Positions 37,478 to 47,465 of a stretch of DNA of 64,000 bases are shown here, piece by piece; position 1 is the stretch's first letter; each line of letters begins with the position of its first letter. The stretch comes from Unio delphinus (taxonomy: Eukaryota; Mollusca; Bivalvia; Unionida; Unionidae), in assembly GCA_029339505.1 (NCBI GenBank), contig JAQISU010000094.1, forward strand, positions 2,753,501 to 2,817,500. The letters are read 5' to 3'. Both the position numbers and the translations under genes were made by a program. The notes below the pieces were generated by a model. The model had not been told where the DNA came from, did not search any database, and was given only the letters and a program-made list of their open reading frames with translations.

Positions 37478-38385
37478 CACCACTGCGTCTGTTGCACTCA
37501 AGACAAGTCAGCATCACATTATCTCTGGTATGACCAATACTACTATCTTTTCTGACACGTTAAATTGGTGAGGATCTTTATCCGACCAAAACCAATGCAT
37601 TATACAATTGCAACTCGCGCAGTGATTATTTTGTTGTTGTTTCAGTGTAATTATTAATTTAGCATCAATGTCAAATTCTCTATTATTTTTTTTCCTGTTG
37701 TTTATAACCAGAAAGTTTTTTCTGATTATTTCATCGCTGATAATATCACTTATTGTAGTGTCATTATAATCTAAAACAACTCTTCGAAGTTAATTTATTC
37801 TTCGTACTCTGGACGCTGCAAGATAAACTAAATTCGACCACTCGATGCGATTATCTATGATCCAAACAATTGTATCGGATATAGTCAACCCCTGCGAAGA
37901 ATGTATCGTCGATGCGTATCCTAGCTTCCGTGGGGATTTATCAGCACGCAATGCATCTTCGACGACATTGATATCAACCAGCACAATATCTTTTTAATAC
38001 GAGTATTCCTGGTTTGGAATCTCGATTCGCAGTGACCCTTCTCTTATCTTTAAAAATTGATTGAAATTTGTCGCGTATAATCCAATTCCCCGTTTCTGAA
38101 CGGATAATGAATTTCACTCTAAAAAATGCTTTTCATATCAAGATGTGAGATTATCACTACTGCTCTTTCGTCGTTCATGGTAACATCAACACTACCATCA
38201 ATTCGAAATGTTGACCAACAGTGAGATTCTCCATCGCGCTTGAATTCATTACAACCATCACGGATTTTACCTATGTTGCTTCTATCACCTAATAGATCCT
38301 TTGGTACATCAGTGGAGACTCTATCGAGATTGAATTTAGCATTTTTCCAAGGCGTAATCTTTGATAATCTCTCGAACTCCTCCAT
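37470..38385 (-). pseudogene. E1 replicase, large internal deletion
   Basis: Minus strand. The HNH-like end (37470-37640) and the helicase C-terminal block (STIHSSQGLTISDT, 37790-37984) are joined near 38000 directly to the N-terminal region (MEEFERLSKITPWKNAKFN..., SHCWSTFRIDGSVD). Compared with E3 about 2.5 kb, including the polymerase motifs and Walker A, is missing. It has only one copy of the N-terminal EFxRL motif, without the RPKKR linkers. Confidence 0.88.
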
Positions 38386-38428
38386 GTTATAATTAAAACA
38401 AGTATTTAAATAGAGAGTTTATTATATA

Positions 38429-38780
38429 ATGAATCATTGCAAATGGCTTATAATCCGATCAGTGACTGCTTGTAACAAATCATGCAGAAATGAATTCTGT
38501 GGATATCATTTACAAAGCGTACTTCGTGGGAGCTTAGGGCCCTTGCATACGATGTGGAGTAGGACTGCGTGGTAAGTCGCAGTTGTGTCTCAGTTGTGGT
38601 GGCATAAGATACAGGGAGTTTGACCGCTAATATGATAAACGTGTCATGAACTCCATCAAAAACTCCATCAATGACTGTCCCTGACAGCGACCTTGACTCT
38701 GTCAAGGATAAAATCATAAGAACATCTCAAGACTACATTGAAAGATTCTCAAGTAATAATTAAACCAAATAATTAATTAG
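38429..38780 (+). pseudogene. E1 zinc-finger protein relic
   Basis: MNHCKWLIIRSVTACNKSC opens well, then frameshifts after GSLGP. CIRCG- and SCGG-type knuckles and the KDKIIRTSQDYIERFSS tail are readable in other frames. Confidence 0.75.
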
Positions 38781-38802
38781 ACAAATAATATATAGTATAC
38801 AA

Positions 38803-39294
38803 ATGGACCAAGAATTTAAAACTCATCTTGTGATCAGCAATTATGAAGCGTCTCGTGACGGTATTGTCAGACACTGCAGGCTGAAGAAACTATTAGGGAC
38901 GGACAATGGTATGGGATATTTGAAGTTTAATGCTGGAGGGAAAAAATATTATTGTGATCGATTCGTCCGCGAGGCGTTTAATGGATTGATCAAGGATGAT
39001 CTTATTATCGATCATATTGATGGATGTCCTCAAAATAACAGATTGGATAATTCACGGGCTATTACGCAGAGTGAGAATAATGTATTTGGGAGAACTGGAA
39101 AATACTCGAAAATTGCAAAATGTGTAAAATCGAAAGATATTCATACAGGCGAACAAAGGGTATTTCAATCAATGAACGAGGCTGGAAAGTATTTTGATAT
39201 TTGTATACCCTCAGTACGAAGCGTAGCAGAAGGAATTTATCGGTCAGCGATTTCCAAAAAGGCTGTACATAGAAATAAATTTATATATGTCTGA
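38803..39294 (+). CDS. NUMOD4-HNH-NUMOD1 endonuclease, intact in the decayed E1
   Basis: 163 aa, fully open. YEASRDGIVRHCRLKK, then CDRFVREAFNGLI and LIIDHIDGCPQNNRLDNSRAITQSENN, then MNEAGKYFDICIPSVRSVAEG. Much diverged from E2/E3 but with the HNH pattern preserved. Notable because almost every other E1 gene is broken. Confidence 0.88.
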   Translation: MDQEFKTHLVISNYEASRDGIVRHCRLKKLLGTDNGMGYLKFNAGGKKYYCDRFVREAFNGLIKDDLIIDHIDGCPQNNRLDNSRAITQSENNVFGRTGKYSKIAKCVKSKDIHTGEQRVFQSMNEAGKYFDICIPSVRSVAEGIYRSAISKKAVHRNKFIYV

Positions 39295-39303
39295 ATTCTG
39301 TTT

Positions 39304-39956
39304 TGTAACACCAAAGGGGAATAACTCCTGTGGGTATGTGTCGGCTTATGAAAGAGTTACGGATCTGAATGGGTTTTTTTTAAACGCTGTGTCACCTGAT
39401 CTCATCGGGTTTTTCCGATTACTCAATTATTGGTTTTAACTACCATGATTCTCAATGGGATAATCAATTACCTGTTTTGTGAGGAAACTAATCAAATAGG
39501 TAGTATTATAACAATTATATTATTTTTTGTGATGTTTTTTCATGTATTCGGTCTTGCTTAGATGCTGTCAATAATCATTATTAAGTACACGAAAGAGTAC
39601 AAATAGCACACCTCATTATTGGCTTGGCACTCTGCCTCAAACTAAGAAATTGACACAATTCCTCTTACACTACGGGAGTGAAACAATACTGTGATTGTAC
39701 ATATATATCGTATTCAAAAGCACATACCTGTAGATACGACCACTAGTGTATTGTATGCACAGATGGAATCTCGTCCTTGAGCCCATCGCTCGATTCTCGT
39801 GACAGACAATTGTTGACGGTACCGATTTCGAGGTTTTTCTATATAATTGAGGGGCGCCAGCCTTAAGGTACTTCGTGTACACCTCACGTCAAATACGTGA
39901 CGGTGTGATTTTGCACCCCCGGGAAATTAATTATTGGGGGGAGGTGTACAACAACA
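39304..39956 (+). mobile_element. Possible LTR with adjoining leader, inserted in E1
   Basis: E1 has about 1 kb extra here compared with E2/E3. It begins TGTAACACC and reaches ...GTGTACAACAACA, followed at 39958 by TGGCGCCC, resembling a tRNA-Lys-type primer-binding site, although the match does not continue. The 39957-40230 leader-like DNA has a duplicated AATCTCTGGTTAT block. I could not find target duplications. Confidence 0.35.
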
Positions 39957-40318
39957 ATGGCGCCCCCAAAATAAAAAATAGCACAGATGTAAAAGCTCTA
40001 TGTCATACAGAAGGGTAACCCCACAGGATATTTCAGAATGAACTATCGGCTAAAAGAAACGGTCATAGGGTCAAAGAGAGAAATCTCTGGTTATAAACAA
40101 CAGCGAAACAAATCTCTGGTTATCAACAACAGAGAGAAAACGAAGAGAAATAAATCTCAAAGAAAAAGAACTCTATGAAAGACACAAAGGCCAAAAAAGG
40201 GACCCATTGTGAATGATAATCGCTCATCATCGCTATTGTTTATTTTTGAAAAATATTAAATATTTTTTTTGTTTTTGTACGATATCACATATTAGAAATA
40301 TAAAATATTATTATATAA

Positions 40319-40696
40319 ATGAACTCTGAAAATATCAATGAGATCATAATCGAGATTTCAAATTTGGAAAATCAAGGAATTCAATTGTCAGATAAATTAA
40401 AAAGTGATAGGATCTTTTCCGATTTTCAAGATATTAAAGATACTATCCGAAGAAATAAATACATGCTGCCGAAATCATACGCCTTTATGAAACGAATTCA
40501 GCACGTTATTTATGACTCGTTCGTATTTAAAAATGACGTAAACAAATTTGTTCCGTTATTCACTGTTGTGGCAAAAATCAGAAAACAGTTAGGAAATCAA
40601 TATGAAATCGAACGAACAGTTAATTCAAAAATTAAAAATATAAAAATGATTATCCAACAAACCGAGAATTCTCCTTTGGTCGCCTCAGCGCAATAA
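40319..40696 (+). CDS. E1 homologue of the ~118-aa conserved protein, intact
   Basis: 125 aa, MNSENINEIIIEISNLENQ..., NKYMLPKSYAFMKRIQ. Its N-terminus fixes the start codon of the E2/E3 homologues. Diverged but open. Confidence 0.72.
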   Translation: MNSENINEIIIEISNLENQGIQLSDKLKSDRIFSDFQDIKDTIRRNKYMLPKSYAFMKRIQHVIYDSFVFKNDVNKFVPLFTVVAKIRKQLGNQYEIERTVNSKIKNIKMIIQQTENSPLVASAQ

Positions 40697-40830
40697 ACAC
40701 ACCACTTACATGAATAATACAATTCTATAGACAGGTTGCACTTACTCACCTAAAACAATTCTATAGACAGGTATATGCGCTCACCTAGAATGAATTTGTA
40801 AGGACAGGTAAGATAGTATATTTTTTTTAT

Positions 40831-40850
40831 CACTGGTGACTTTGTCACTA
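40831..40850. promoter_or_regulatory. Small hairpin GGTGAC-TTT-GTCAC (E1)
   Basis: CACTGGTGACTTTGTCACTA forms a tight stem. A near copy with TTC in the loop lies at 41303-41322. They flank the same interval that holds the large hairpins in E2/E3. Confidence 0.45.
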
Positions 40851-41302
40851 CGCGAAGTAATAAAACACTGTAGTGAATTTCAAAAGAATTTCGGGTTGGT
40901 GAGCATCTAAGGATTTTATATTTATTTGTTAATTAGTGAAACAATTTCAGGGATTTTTTTATTGATTTTTGGTCATTTTTGTGGTGTTTTTGATTATTTT
41001 TGTGGTATTTTTGGCAAATCCGTCCACAAGATTTTATGTGAAAATCGAAGATTTTTGAGGGTGAAAATCCCAGGAGTTCATTTAGAGAAAATCGATTTTT
41101 ATGAGATTTCTATCATTGTGAGGCAAAGTTTGTGGTGTTTTTCATCGTGATCTTCGATGCTTTTATCATTGATTTTGTGCATTTTTTGGCTAATCCGTCG
41201 ACAAGATTTCATGAAAATCGATTTTTCTAAATGAAGTCCTGGGGGTTTTGCCCTCGACTTTCACATGAAATAAATGAAACGCGTAGCTATCTGTGGATTT
41301 TC

Positions 41303-41322
41303 CACTGGTGACTTCGTCACTG
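41303..41322. promoter_or_regulatory. Small hairpin GGTGAC-TTC-GTCAC (E1)
   Basis: Second copy of the stem at 40831, just before the DDDDDD-gene relic. Confidence 0.45.
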
Positions 41323-41348
41323 CATTTAGATCGTATATTATATTTACA

Positions 41349-41937
41349 ATGGTAAATGAATCGCTAACGACTAGATAAGCAACCGAACGGTTATCCACAA
41401 TTAAGAAATATATCCCAGTCCGTGATTCAGTTCGAGAGAAATTGCAAGCGTGACAAAGTCTTCAGACTGCTTGTACTGCGGATACGAAACAGTTTTTCAA
41501 GCCAGTAACCACTGCAACTAAGGGTGTCATATCGACAACTGAAAGAGCCATATGGGGAGATGTCCCCAAGGAAGGAAAAAGAAAGGAAGAGCCTCATCTT
41601 CCTTTACTCGAAAAATTAGCAAAGGGATCCAATCAGGCAAATAAATCTTTTGAAGCACTTCTTGGCGATATGATAGCTTCAATAAAATATCAGAACCAAT
41701 AAGAACTACTTGAATAAGAACAAGAAGAACGATTAGGTGATATTGCAAAAGAAGAGAATGATACCGAACAACTAGGTGAAATTGCAGAAGAACAGCAACA
41801 ACAAGAAGAAAAAGAAAGGAAAAATTTCGAAAGGGAGGAGGAAATACAACACACCTCAAGAGATATTTCCGAAAGAAGTGATAAATAAATTTAAAGATAA
41901 CACGGATGATGAATTAGCTAAATTTGCTATTGATTGA
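41349..41937 (+). pseudogene. E1 relic of the modular DDDDDD gene
   Basis: Starts MVNESLTTR then a stop. The KKYIPVRDSVREKLQ and FKPVTTATKGV blocks follow, then a Glu/Gln-rich region (EEQEERLGDIAKEEN...). The acidic run and C-terminal block are not preserved. Confidence 0.75.
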
Positions 41938-41948
41938 TATATAATAAA

Positions 41949-43078
41949 ATGTTCAAACGGACATCTGATCCAGCCTTTGATATGGACGACCCAGTACGTA
42001 AAGATCAGTCTGTACAGGATTATCAATATTATTACTATCATGCAGTACAACCGGATATTCGATCAAGAATTGAACTTCAAGTCCAAGATACCAGTAAATA
42101 CTTTTTGCCTTGTGAAGTATTTATTGAAGTAGAAGGAGAAATTGTAACAAATGTTGCAGCTAACACTCCATATGACAATAACCCAAGTTGGTTTTGCTGA
42201 TAATGGTATCATGGCGCTATTTGAGAGTGCAAGATATCTCATTGATGGAAAAGAGATTGAATCCATAGAACGTGATGTTGACGTTGCAACAACAATAATT
42301 GGGTTGGCAAGATATTCTGATGACTATGCAAGATCAGCGGGTCCATTTTTGATGTTTTCTAAAGATATTACTGATCCCCCTGAACACGTCCAGTATTCTA
42401 GGGTAAAGGCATAAGCAGCTACTGCAGTTCATCTAGCACCAGCCGGATATATGGGACCAGTGGTGATTTTGATGTCATAGATAATATTCCTAATTACAAC
42501 ATGGGGTTTGCAACACGCGTAGAAACGTTAGAGGGACGGCGTCGACAATTTTCATGCACGATTCCACTGCATCATGTTTTCGGATTCTGTAGAAATGTTA
42601 GAAAAGTTATCTATGGAGCGAAGCATACAGTAGCACTCGTGCGAAATGGTAATGATAATGAAGCAGTCTGGCGTGCTGCTGCTGTCAATGAGGGTAAAGT
42701 CATTTTAACAAAACTAACATTGTGGATGCCAGTAATGATCCCATCAATTACCGTAGAAGATCGATTACTATCATATATGAATCAGGGAGGAAAATCGTTA
42801 CTAAGTTGGCTAAGTTACTAAGTCGTGATCAAAACGTCGACACTGGTCTACAAATAACGCAGTTGGATTTTAAAAATTTATATCTGATCTATTTCTTTTC
42901 ACTGGAACATCTTGATTTAACCAGACAATCCGTAGTTGACATATACTTTAGAGCTACTATAGCCCCTGCCGGTGTTAATTACAGAGCAATTGCTGTCATT
43001 CGCAGCGACTAATCAATGCTACTCGAAGGTGTTGGTGGACGAATGAAGGTAGTTGATGCACCAGTGGAAAATATGTAA
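41949..43078 (+). pseudogene. E1 major capsid protein relic
   Basis: MFKRTSDPAFDMDDPVRKDQ onward is recognisable in several frames, with the LHHVFGFCRNVRKVIYGAKH block intact. About 300 bp is deleted near 42815, joining LLSWL directly to SRDQNVDTG. Frame breaks also near 42190 and 42410. The 143-aa gene expected before it is absent. Confidence 0.88.
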
Positions 43079-43120
43079 TATTTTCAAAAATATGTAACAA
43101 TTAGATCAATCTGTCATTTA

Positions 43121-43147
43121 AACTACTAGTGTTTTTATAATAAGATG
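43121..43147 (+). promoter_or_regulatory. Dyad promoter ACTAGTGT + TATAATA (E1)
   Basis: CTACTAGTGTTTTTATAATAAG lies directly before the ATG of the core-gene relic. Related to the dyads of E2/E3. Confidence 0.45.
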
Positions 43148-43614
43148 TCATACAGTGTTTTTAGTGTTACGTTGACTCCTGGTCAACTCAAGAAATTGCA
43201 ATCGGAATCGGCTAAAAAAATGTGGAACTACGATATCGCTGAAGCACAATCAGATGACTGGCGGTCAGAATAAACTGTCATTGACAGATCGTCAGATAAA
43301 ACACTTTAATGATGCTTTCAAAGATAAAAAGGTGTTCAGATCACTCTCTCTGCGGCTGCGATCAAAAACATGATAAAATCAGGTGGTATATACCCGTTGT
43401 TAGCTGCGATTCCAGCATTAATTGTAGCAGCGGCCCCAGCGGTAGCAAAAGCGGCAGTGTTATGAGCCGTTGGTACCGCGGCAGGGATGGCACTAAAGAA
43501 AGCCACCAGACAGAGATATAAAAAAAATAAACGAGGAAAGGGTCTAAGACTACCAGGAACCCCGTATTCGGGGTACACGGAAAGAGTCTTAGACTAGCAG
43601 GAACAGTTTATTAA
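43145..43614 (+). pseudogene. E1 small core-type gene relic
   Basis: SYSVFSVTLTPGQLKKLQSE opens, then a frameshift. MIKSGGIYPLLAAIPALI follows in the -1 frame as in E2/E3, then a TGA in the Ala-rich helix and one or two LRLPGTPY repeats. Confidence 0.78.
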
Positions 43615-43619
43615 CTCCG

Positions 43620-44282
43620 ATATCGTTGCGGATGTCAATTTTGATGTGAAGTAAACAACCTCATCAGGTCGTAAATGAATATACGAGTAATCGTTTTTTA
43701 GAGAGAAGTAATATACAATAAAACATGATTGATATTTGGAGAAGTTTATTCAGTCAAGTGAAAAGACTAACAGCGGGGTTTTATAAAACCGTTTCTGTTA
43801 ACACGTCACCGAAACCCGTTTTTGCTAACAAAAATGATGAAAAGTCCAATCTTAATCTCGCTGACATGCCACTGAAACCCATAATTGAAAAGTCAGATTT
43901 TAATCTCGCTAACATAGTAAATAAACTCCCCATAAAACATTTCAGAGGTATATTCAGGGAAAATCAGTTGCCGGTACAACCAAAAATCTTTGAAACCGGT
44001 ATAATTGATCGCAGTGATGAAAGAAACCTGGAACATATTGGATAGGTTATGTGATATATCCATAATGTATCATTTATTTTGACCCTTGGAAAGGAGGAGA
44101 AGGATTTACTGAGTATATATCCAAGTTGAATTCTTCGGCCCCTGTTTGGTATTCAGAGTTGCCCATATTGAGCTTATTTGAAGTCTTTGAAACGGTAATG
44201 GCGGTTTCAGCATCATCTGAATCGCCTTATAAAGTTGTCTACGAATACACAATATTGAATTACTTAAAGAGAAGGGCATAAT
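43620..44282 (+). pseudogene. E1 protease-fibre junction, tandemly duplicated and decayed
   Basis: First a mostly deleted protease (MSILM... to ...NRFLER), then a fibre start (MIDIW at 43725), then a second protease-like block (IKHFRGIFRENQLPVQP...ETGIID) with stops, ending at the second fibre start at 44288. The catalytic Cys block is not recognisable. Confidence 0.65.
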
Positions 44283-44287
44283 ATAAC

Positions 44288-45356
44288 ATGATTGATATTT
44301 GGGGGAGATCTCTGTCAATGCTGAACAAACCCGATGCCGATGGACCCGCATCCGGTGATGTAAAAAATAATCGAAGATGAAATATCCGAGATATGGAACC
44401 TCGCAAGTGTTGATACCAATGAAATAGTTGTATTTCAAGATCGTCAGGGTAAATTGAAAACGAGTAATATTTCTCTTGATGATATTTTAGTTAAACGACG
44501 CGACGCAGTAGAAGATACTATTGCGTTGTTTTCCGATCAGGGTAAACTCAAATCGGGTGTACTTGTTTCGACGTTCACAGATAAATTAACAACGCCCGGT
44601 GATAATTATTCATCAACGATAGAATTATTTAAAAAAACTACGTGATCAATACGACGACCATATAACTAAATTCGATCAGTTTTCTGAATTACAAAGAAAT
44701 ATAATTGACAATATTGACAAACCCATGTTAAACGTTTTTGGAAATCCACCGGTGACCACACCGAAGCTAGTAGAAATAAATACCGCTGTTGATAATTTGA
44801 CAAAACTACGATCCGACTATGATGCTCATGTAGCTCAACTTGGTAAAAACTTTAAAAACATAAAAACTTTAACAACACCGATGACTCCGTTGATAAATTT
44901 TTGCCGAAAAAAATTCGAAACTCGAAGGTGTTAAAATAGATCTCGCTGATATTATCACAAAACGCGATAAAATAACAGCAATTAATCGGCGAATATAAGC
45001 TGTTCGCGAAGATATTAAAACCACCAACGATGTCATCAAGGATGATCTACCGAGGATGATAGAAAAACTTGAAAACAAAAAATCCCTCACGAACAAAAGA
45101 ATATCATAAATAACGTGTACGCGATCCAACACGGATCATTTACGTGGACACCGACAAACAACAAATTAGTTATCATCGCGGCCGTCAAAGGTATTTATCG
45201 ATTAACACTAGTGTCGCCGTAGTTCATCTGTAGGTCAACAATATGGTATCAACGATCATCGACAAGGGAACAACTGAACGATTCACAATAGCATCCACTG
45301 ATAATAATTTGGCTAGGGTTTCAGTAACATGGAATGTGGAATTTGTAGTGGATTAA
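44288..45356 (+). pseudogene. E1 fibre-like gene relic
   Basis: MIDIWGRSLSMLN leader, one SNISLDDILVKRRDAVEDTIALFSDQ repeat, a longer coiled-coil middle than in E2/E3, and the C-terminal TPTNNKL...YRLTLVS block in several frames. Confidence 0.8.
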
Positions 45357-45385
45357 AGTAAACAACTACATTGAAATCTATTTAA

Positions 45386-45411
45386 AAACACTAGTGTTTT
45401 CAAAATAAAAT
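45386..45411 (+). promoter_or_regulatory. Dyad promoter AAACACTAGTGTTT (E1)
   Basis: A perfect 14-bp palindrome, then CAAAATAAA and the ATG of the two-TM gene. It corresponds to AACGCTAGCGTT in E2/E3, with symmetric base changes. Confidence 0.6.
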
Positions 45412-45868
45412 GTCATCACAGCAGTATCACTATGATCAAGTCAGAGAATTTCAAATTAAACTCAAAACCCTTACTGAGGAGTATCAAGTAAAAATAAAAC
45501 AAATTCGACGAAGAATCACCGCAGTTGATGTTACCGTGTACTCGCAGAGTGGTGTAATCACCGGAGCCGGTATTATTATCTCCTCGGTGACAATAATTGC
45601 CCCGATAGCTGCTCCAATTTGTATATCAGCGGCGACAATAAGTGCGGGAATTATTTCGATTATAAAAAAAAAAAAAAATCATCATGCAGCCAGCGTAAAC
45701 TGCTAGTTTACGTTGTTAAATGTCATGCTGTCAACCGCGTACTCACAATTATCCTCGATGATATCGTCATCACTCGATGACACATTAATATCAGATAGTG
45801 AGTTTTAAGCGATGGTACGTGTTTATGATTCCGTGGTGTCAAAATTAGAAAAAGATAATAACAATAAT
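45410..45868 (+). pseudogene. E1 two-TM protein relic
   Basis: About 95 codons are open with both hydrophobic segments. An expanded A-run at 45664-45677 then shifts the frame, and the Ser-rich region follows with a TAA near 45808. Confidence 0.82.
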
Positions 45869-45878
45869 AACAACAACA

Positions 45879-47292
45879 ATGGCAACATCGCAAGAACTAC
45901 TTCAACGAATAGCAGAAAATACCAACCCGGTGAAAACAAGTATGATATCAATAACGTCACCCAATCGTGAATTCAGTGTGAATTTCCCTTCTGCGATTCC
46001 CGTGAAAGAAATAGCGTAAGCAAAGCTACGAGTGTCTCACAGTTGGCCTAATATTAGGTCGGTAGCATTTGGTGGTCAACAACCGAATAATTCCCTGGTG
46101 TTTGCGAGTAAGAATAAGCCCGATGGTACTCCAGACTTGAACGTTGTTTCGTAACCATCTGGGTCCTACCAAATCGAACAGATCAATGATGAATTACAAC
46201 GCAGAATAAAATCCATTACTGGAAAAGAATCGAAAATCACTATAACAGTTCATGAGCCGGCGTTATCATCTGCCATTTAGATAAACTCACCCGGTTATGC
46301 CGTAGATATCTATCAGAGTTCAATCAGAACTATACTAGGATGGCCTGAAAAACACCTCCACCTGAACCATAAAAATCCGAGAATGTTACGGATAAACAAT
46401 CATACCATGATATTACCACATCATATAAAGAACACCTCCGTGATATTAAAAAATCATCACTGGCGGGTAGCTATTTTAATTTTGTTGATCAGGATTCCGC
46501 CTTTTGGAGATTTAAGGTTGGACAGACTCCAGAACCAATTACGTATATAAATATATATCCTAACAGAATTATTGAATACTTTTGAGAGATCAATCAAGAA
46601 CACAGGAACAGGCTTTCCATGAGTCAAATCGGAGTGAAATCATTAAACGAATTGAAATATTAAATCAACTTGTATCCGACATGTAATATGTCAACCAGCG
46701 AGTAATTCAAGTAATAATTGATCATAACGATGACAATATTAATTACTCTAAACGAAATTTTCTAACTGTATACATTATAACAGAAGCCGATCTACCGAAT
46801 TTCAAGTTTCCTGGGTATAACTCAAACGAACTAAAAAATTCCGTTAATGATTTTCTCAATGAAAAATTTATTGCGATATTCACCTCATGGAGACAACAAC
46901 ACAAGGGTTCAACTATCCTCAAACATGATAATGACCCAAACGGAGGCGGTAGGCATATCGCTCCTCAAAACGTCAATATATCCTCGGTGATTGCATTGAA
47001 TTTAGTATGTGATGTTATCGAAGGAAGCTACGAAATAAATCTCGAAAGATCGAGTCAAGCCCAACAGGGGTATATTTTATATTCATTTGCACCAACAGCT
47101 CCTCCAGGGTTTCTAATAATTGAGGATTCAACTAATCCAGTCTACATGCGATATCATAATGATTCGTTAACGAGGATTACTTTCAAACTCACTGACAAGT
47201 CCAATAATCTAACTGATTTACGAGGTGAGGTCCTACAAATCAGTCTGTTTGTAAAATCCTTAAAGGATTTTCATCGTAAAAAAGATTTTTAA
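45879..47292 (+). pseudogene. E1 penton-like minor capsid relic
   Basis: MATSQELLQRIAENTNPVKT opens. Stops follow at about 46018, 46155 and 46278. The centre is again unlike E2 and E3. The last ~100 codons are open and the original stop is lost, so the frame reads ~10 codons into the terminal repeat. Confidence 0.85.
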
Positions 47293-47460
47293 CCCCATTG
47301 CAGCAGGGAGGGTGCGACAACGACTTTGGTATCTTTTTTTTACGATTTCGAGGAAGCATTGGTTAGCCAAATAGACACTTTTTTACGATTTTGGAGGAAG
47401 CCTTGGTTTGCAAAATAGACGCCTCTATAAGAGGTTGTCCGATTCGCCCTCCCTGCTGAT
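47253..47460. repeat. E1 right terminal inverted repeat with internal duplication
   Basis: Inverted partner of 4952-5128. It contains a direct duplication of about 57 bp (roughly 47335-47430, unit including TTACGATTT.GAGGAAGC.TTGGTT) that the left copy lacks. Confidence 0.85.
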
Positions 47461-47465
47461 AAACG
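47461..47465. repeat. Target-site duplication of E1, right (AAACG)
   Basis: Right partner of 4947-4951. Confidence 0.85.

Larger units (their letters stand above)
4952..47460 (+). mobile_element. E1: outermost, oldest Maverick/adintovirus-like element, interrupted by E2
   Basis: E1 begins AGCAGCAAGG and ends CTGCTGAT, and is flanked by AAACG on both sides. Its own DNA is 4952-6929 plus 37126-47460, about 12.3 kb. It has the same gene order as E2 and E3 but most genes carry several stops, frameshifts or deletions: about 2.5 kb lost from the replicase, the 143-aa virion gene absent, and part of the capsid gene lost. Only the HNH endonuclease and the following 125-aa ORF stay fully open. It lacks the expanded replicase repeats. 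These features make it clearly older than its two inserts. Confidence 0.93.

Noticed and set aside
4952..47460. A bacterial or phage origin for the cluster (HNH, NUMOD, PLA2)
   Set aside because: Eukaryotic-type rve integrase, adenain protease, flanking LINE and gypsy relics and long microsatellites point to integrated eukaryotic virus-like elements.
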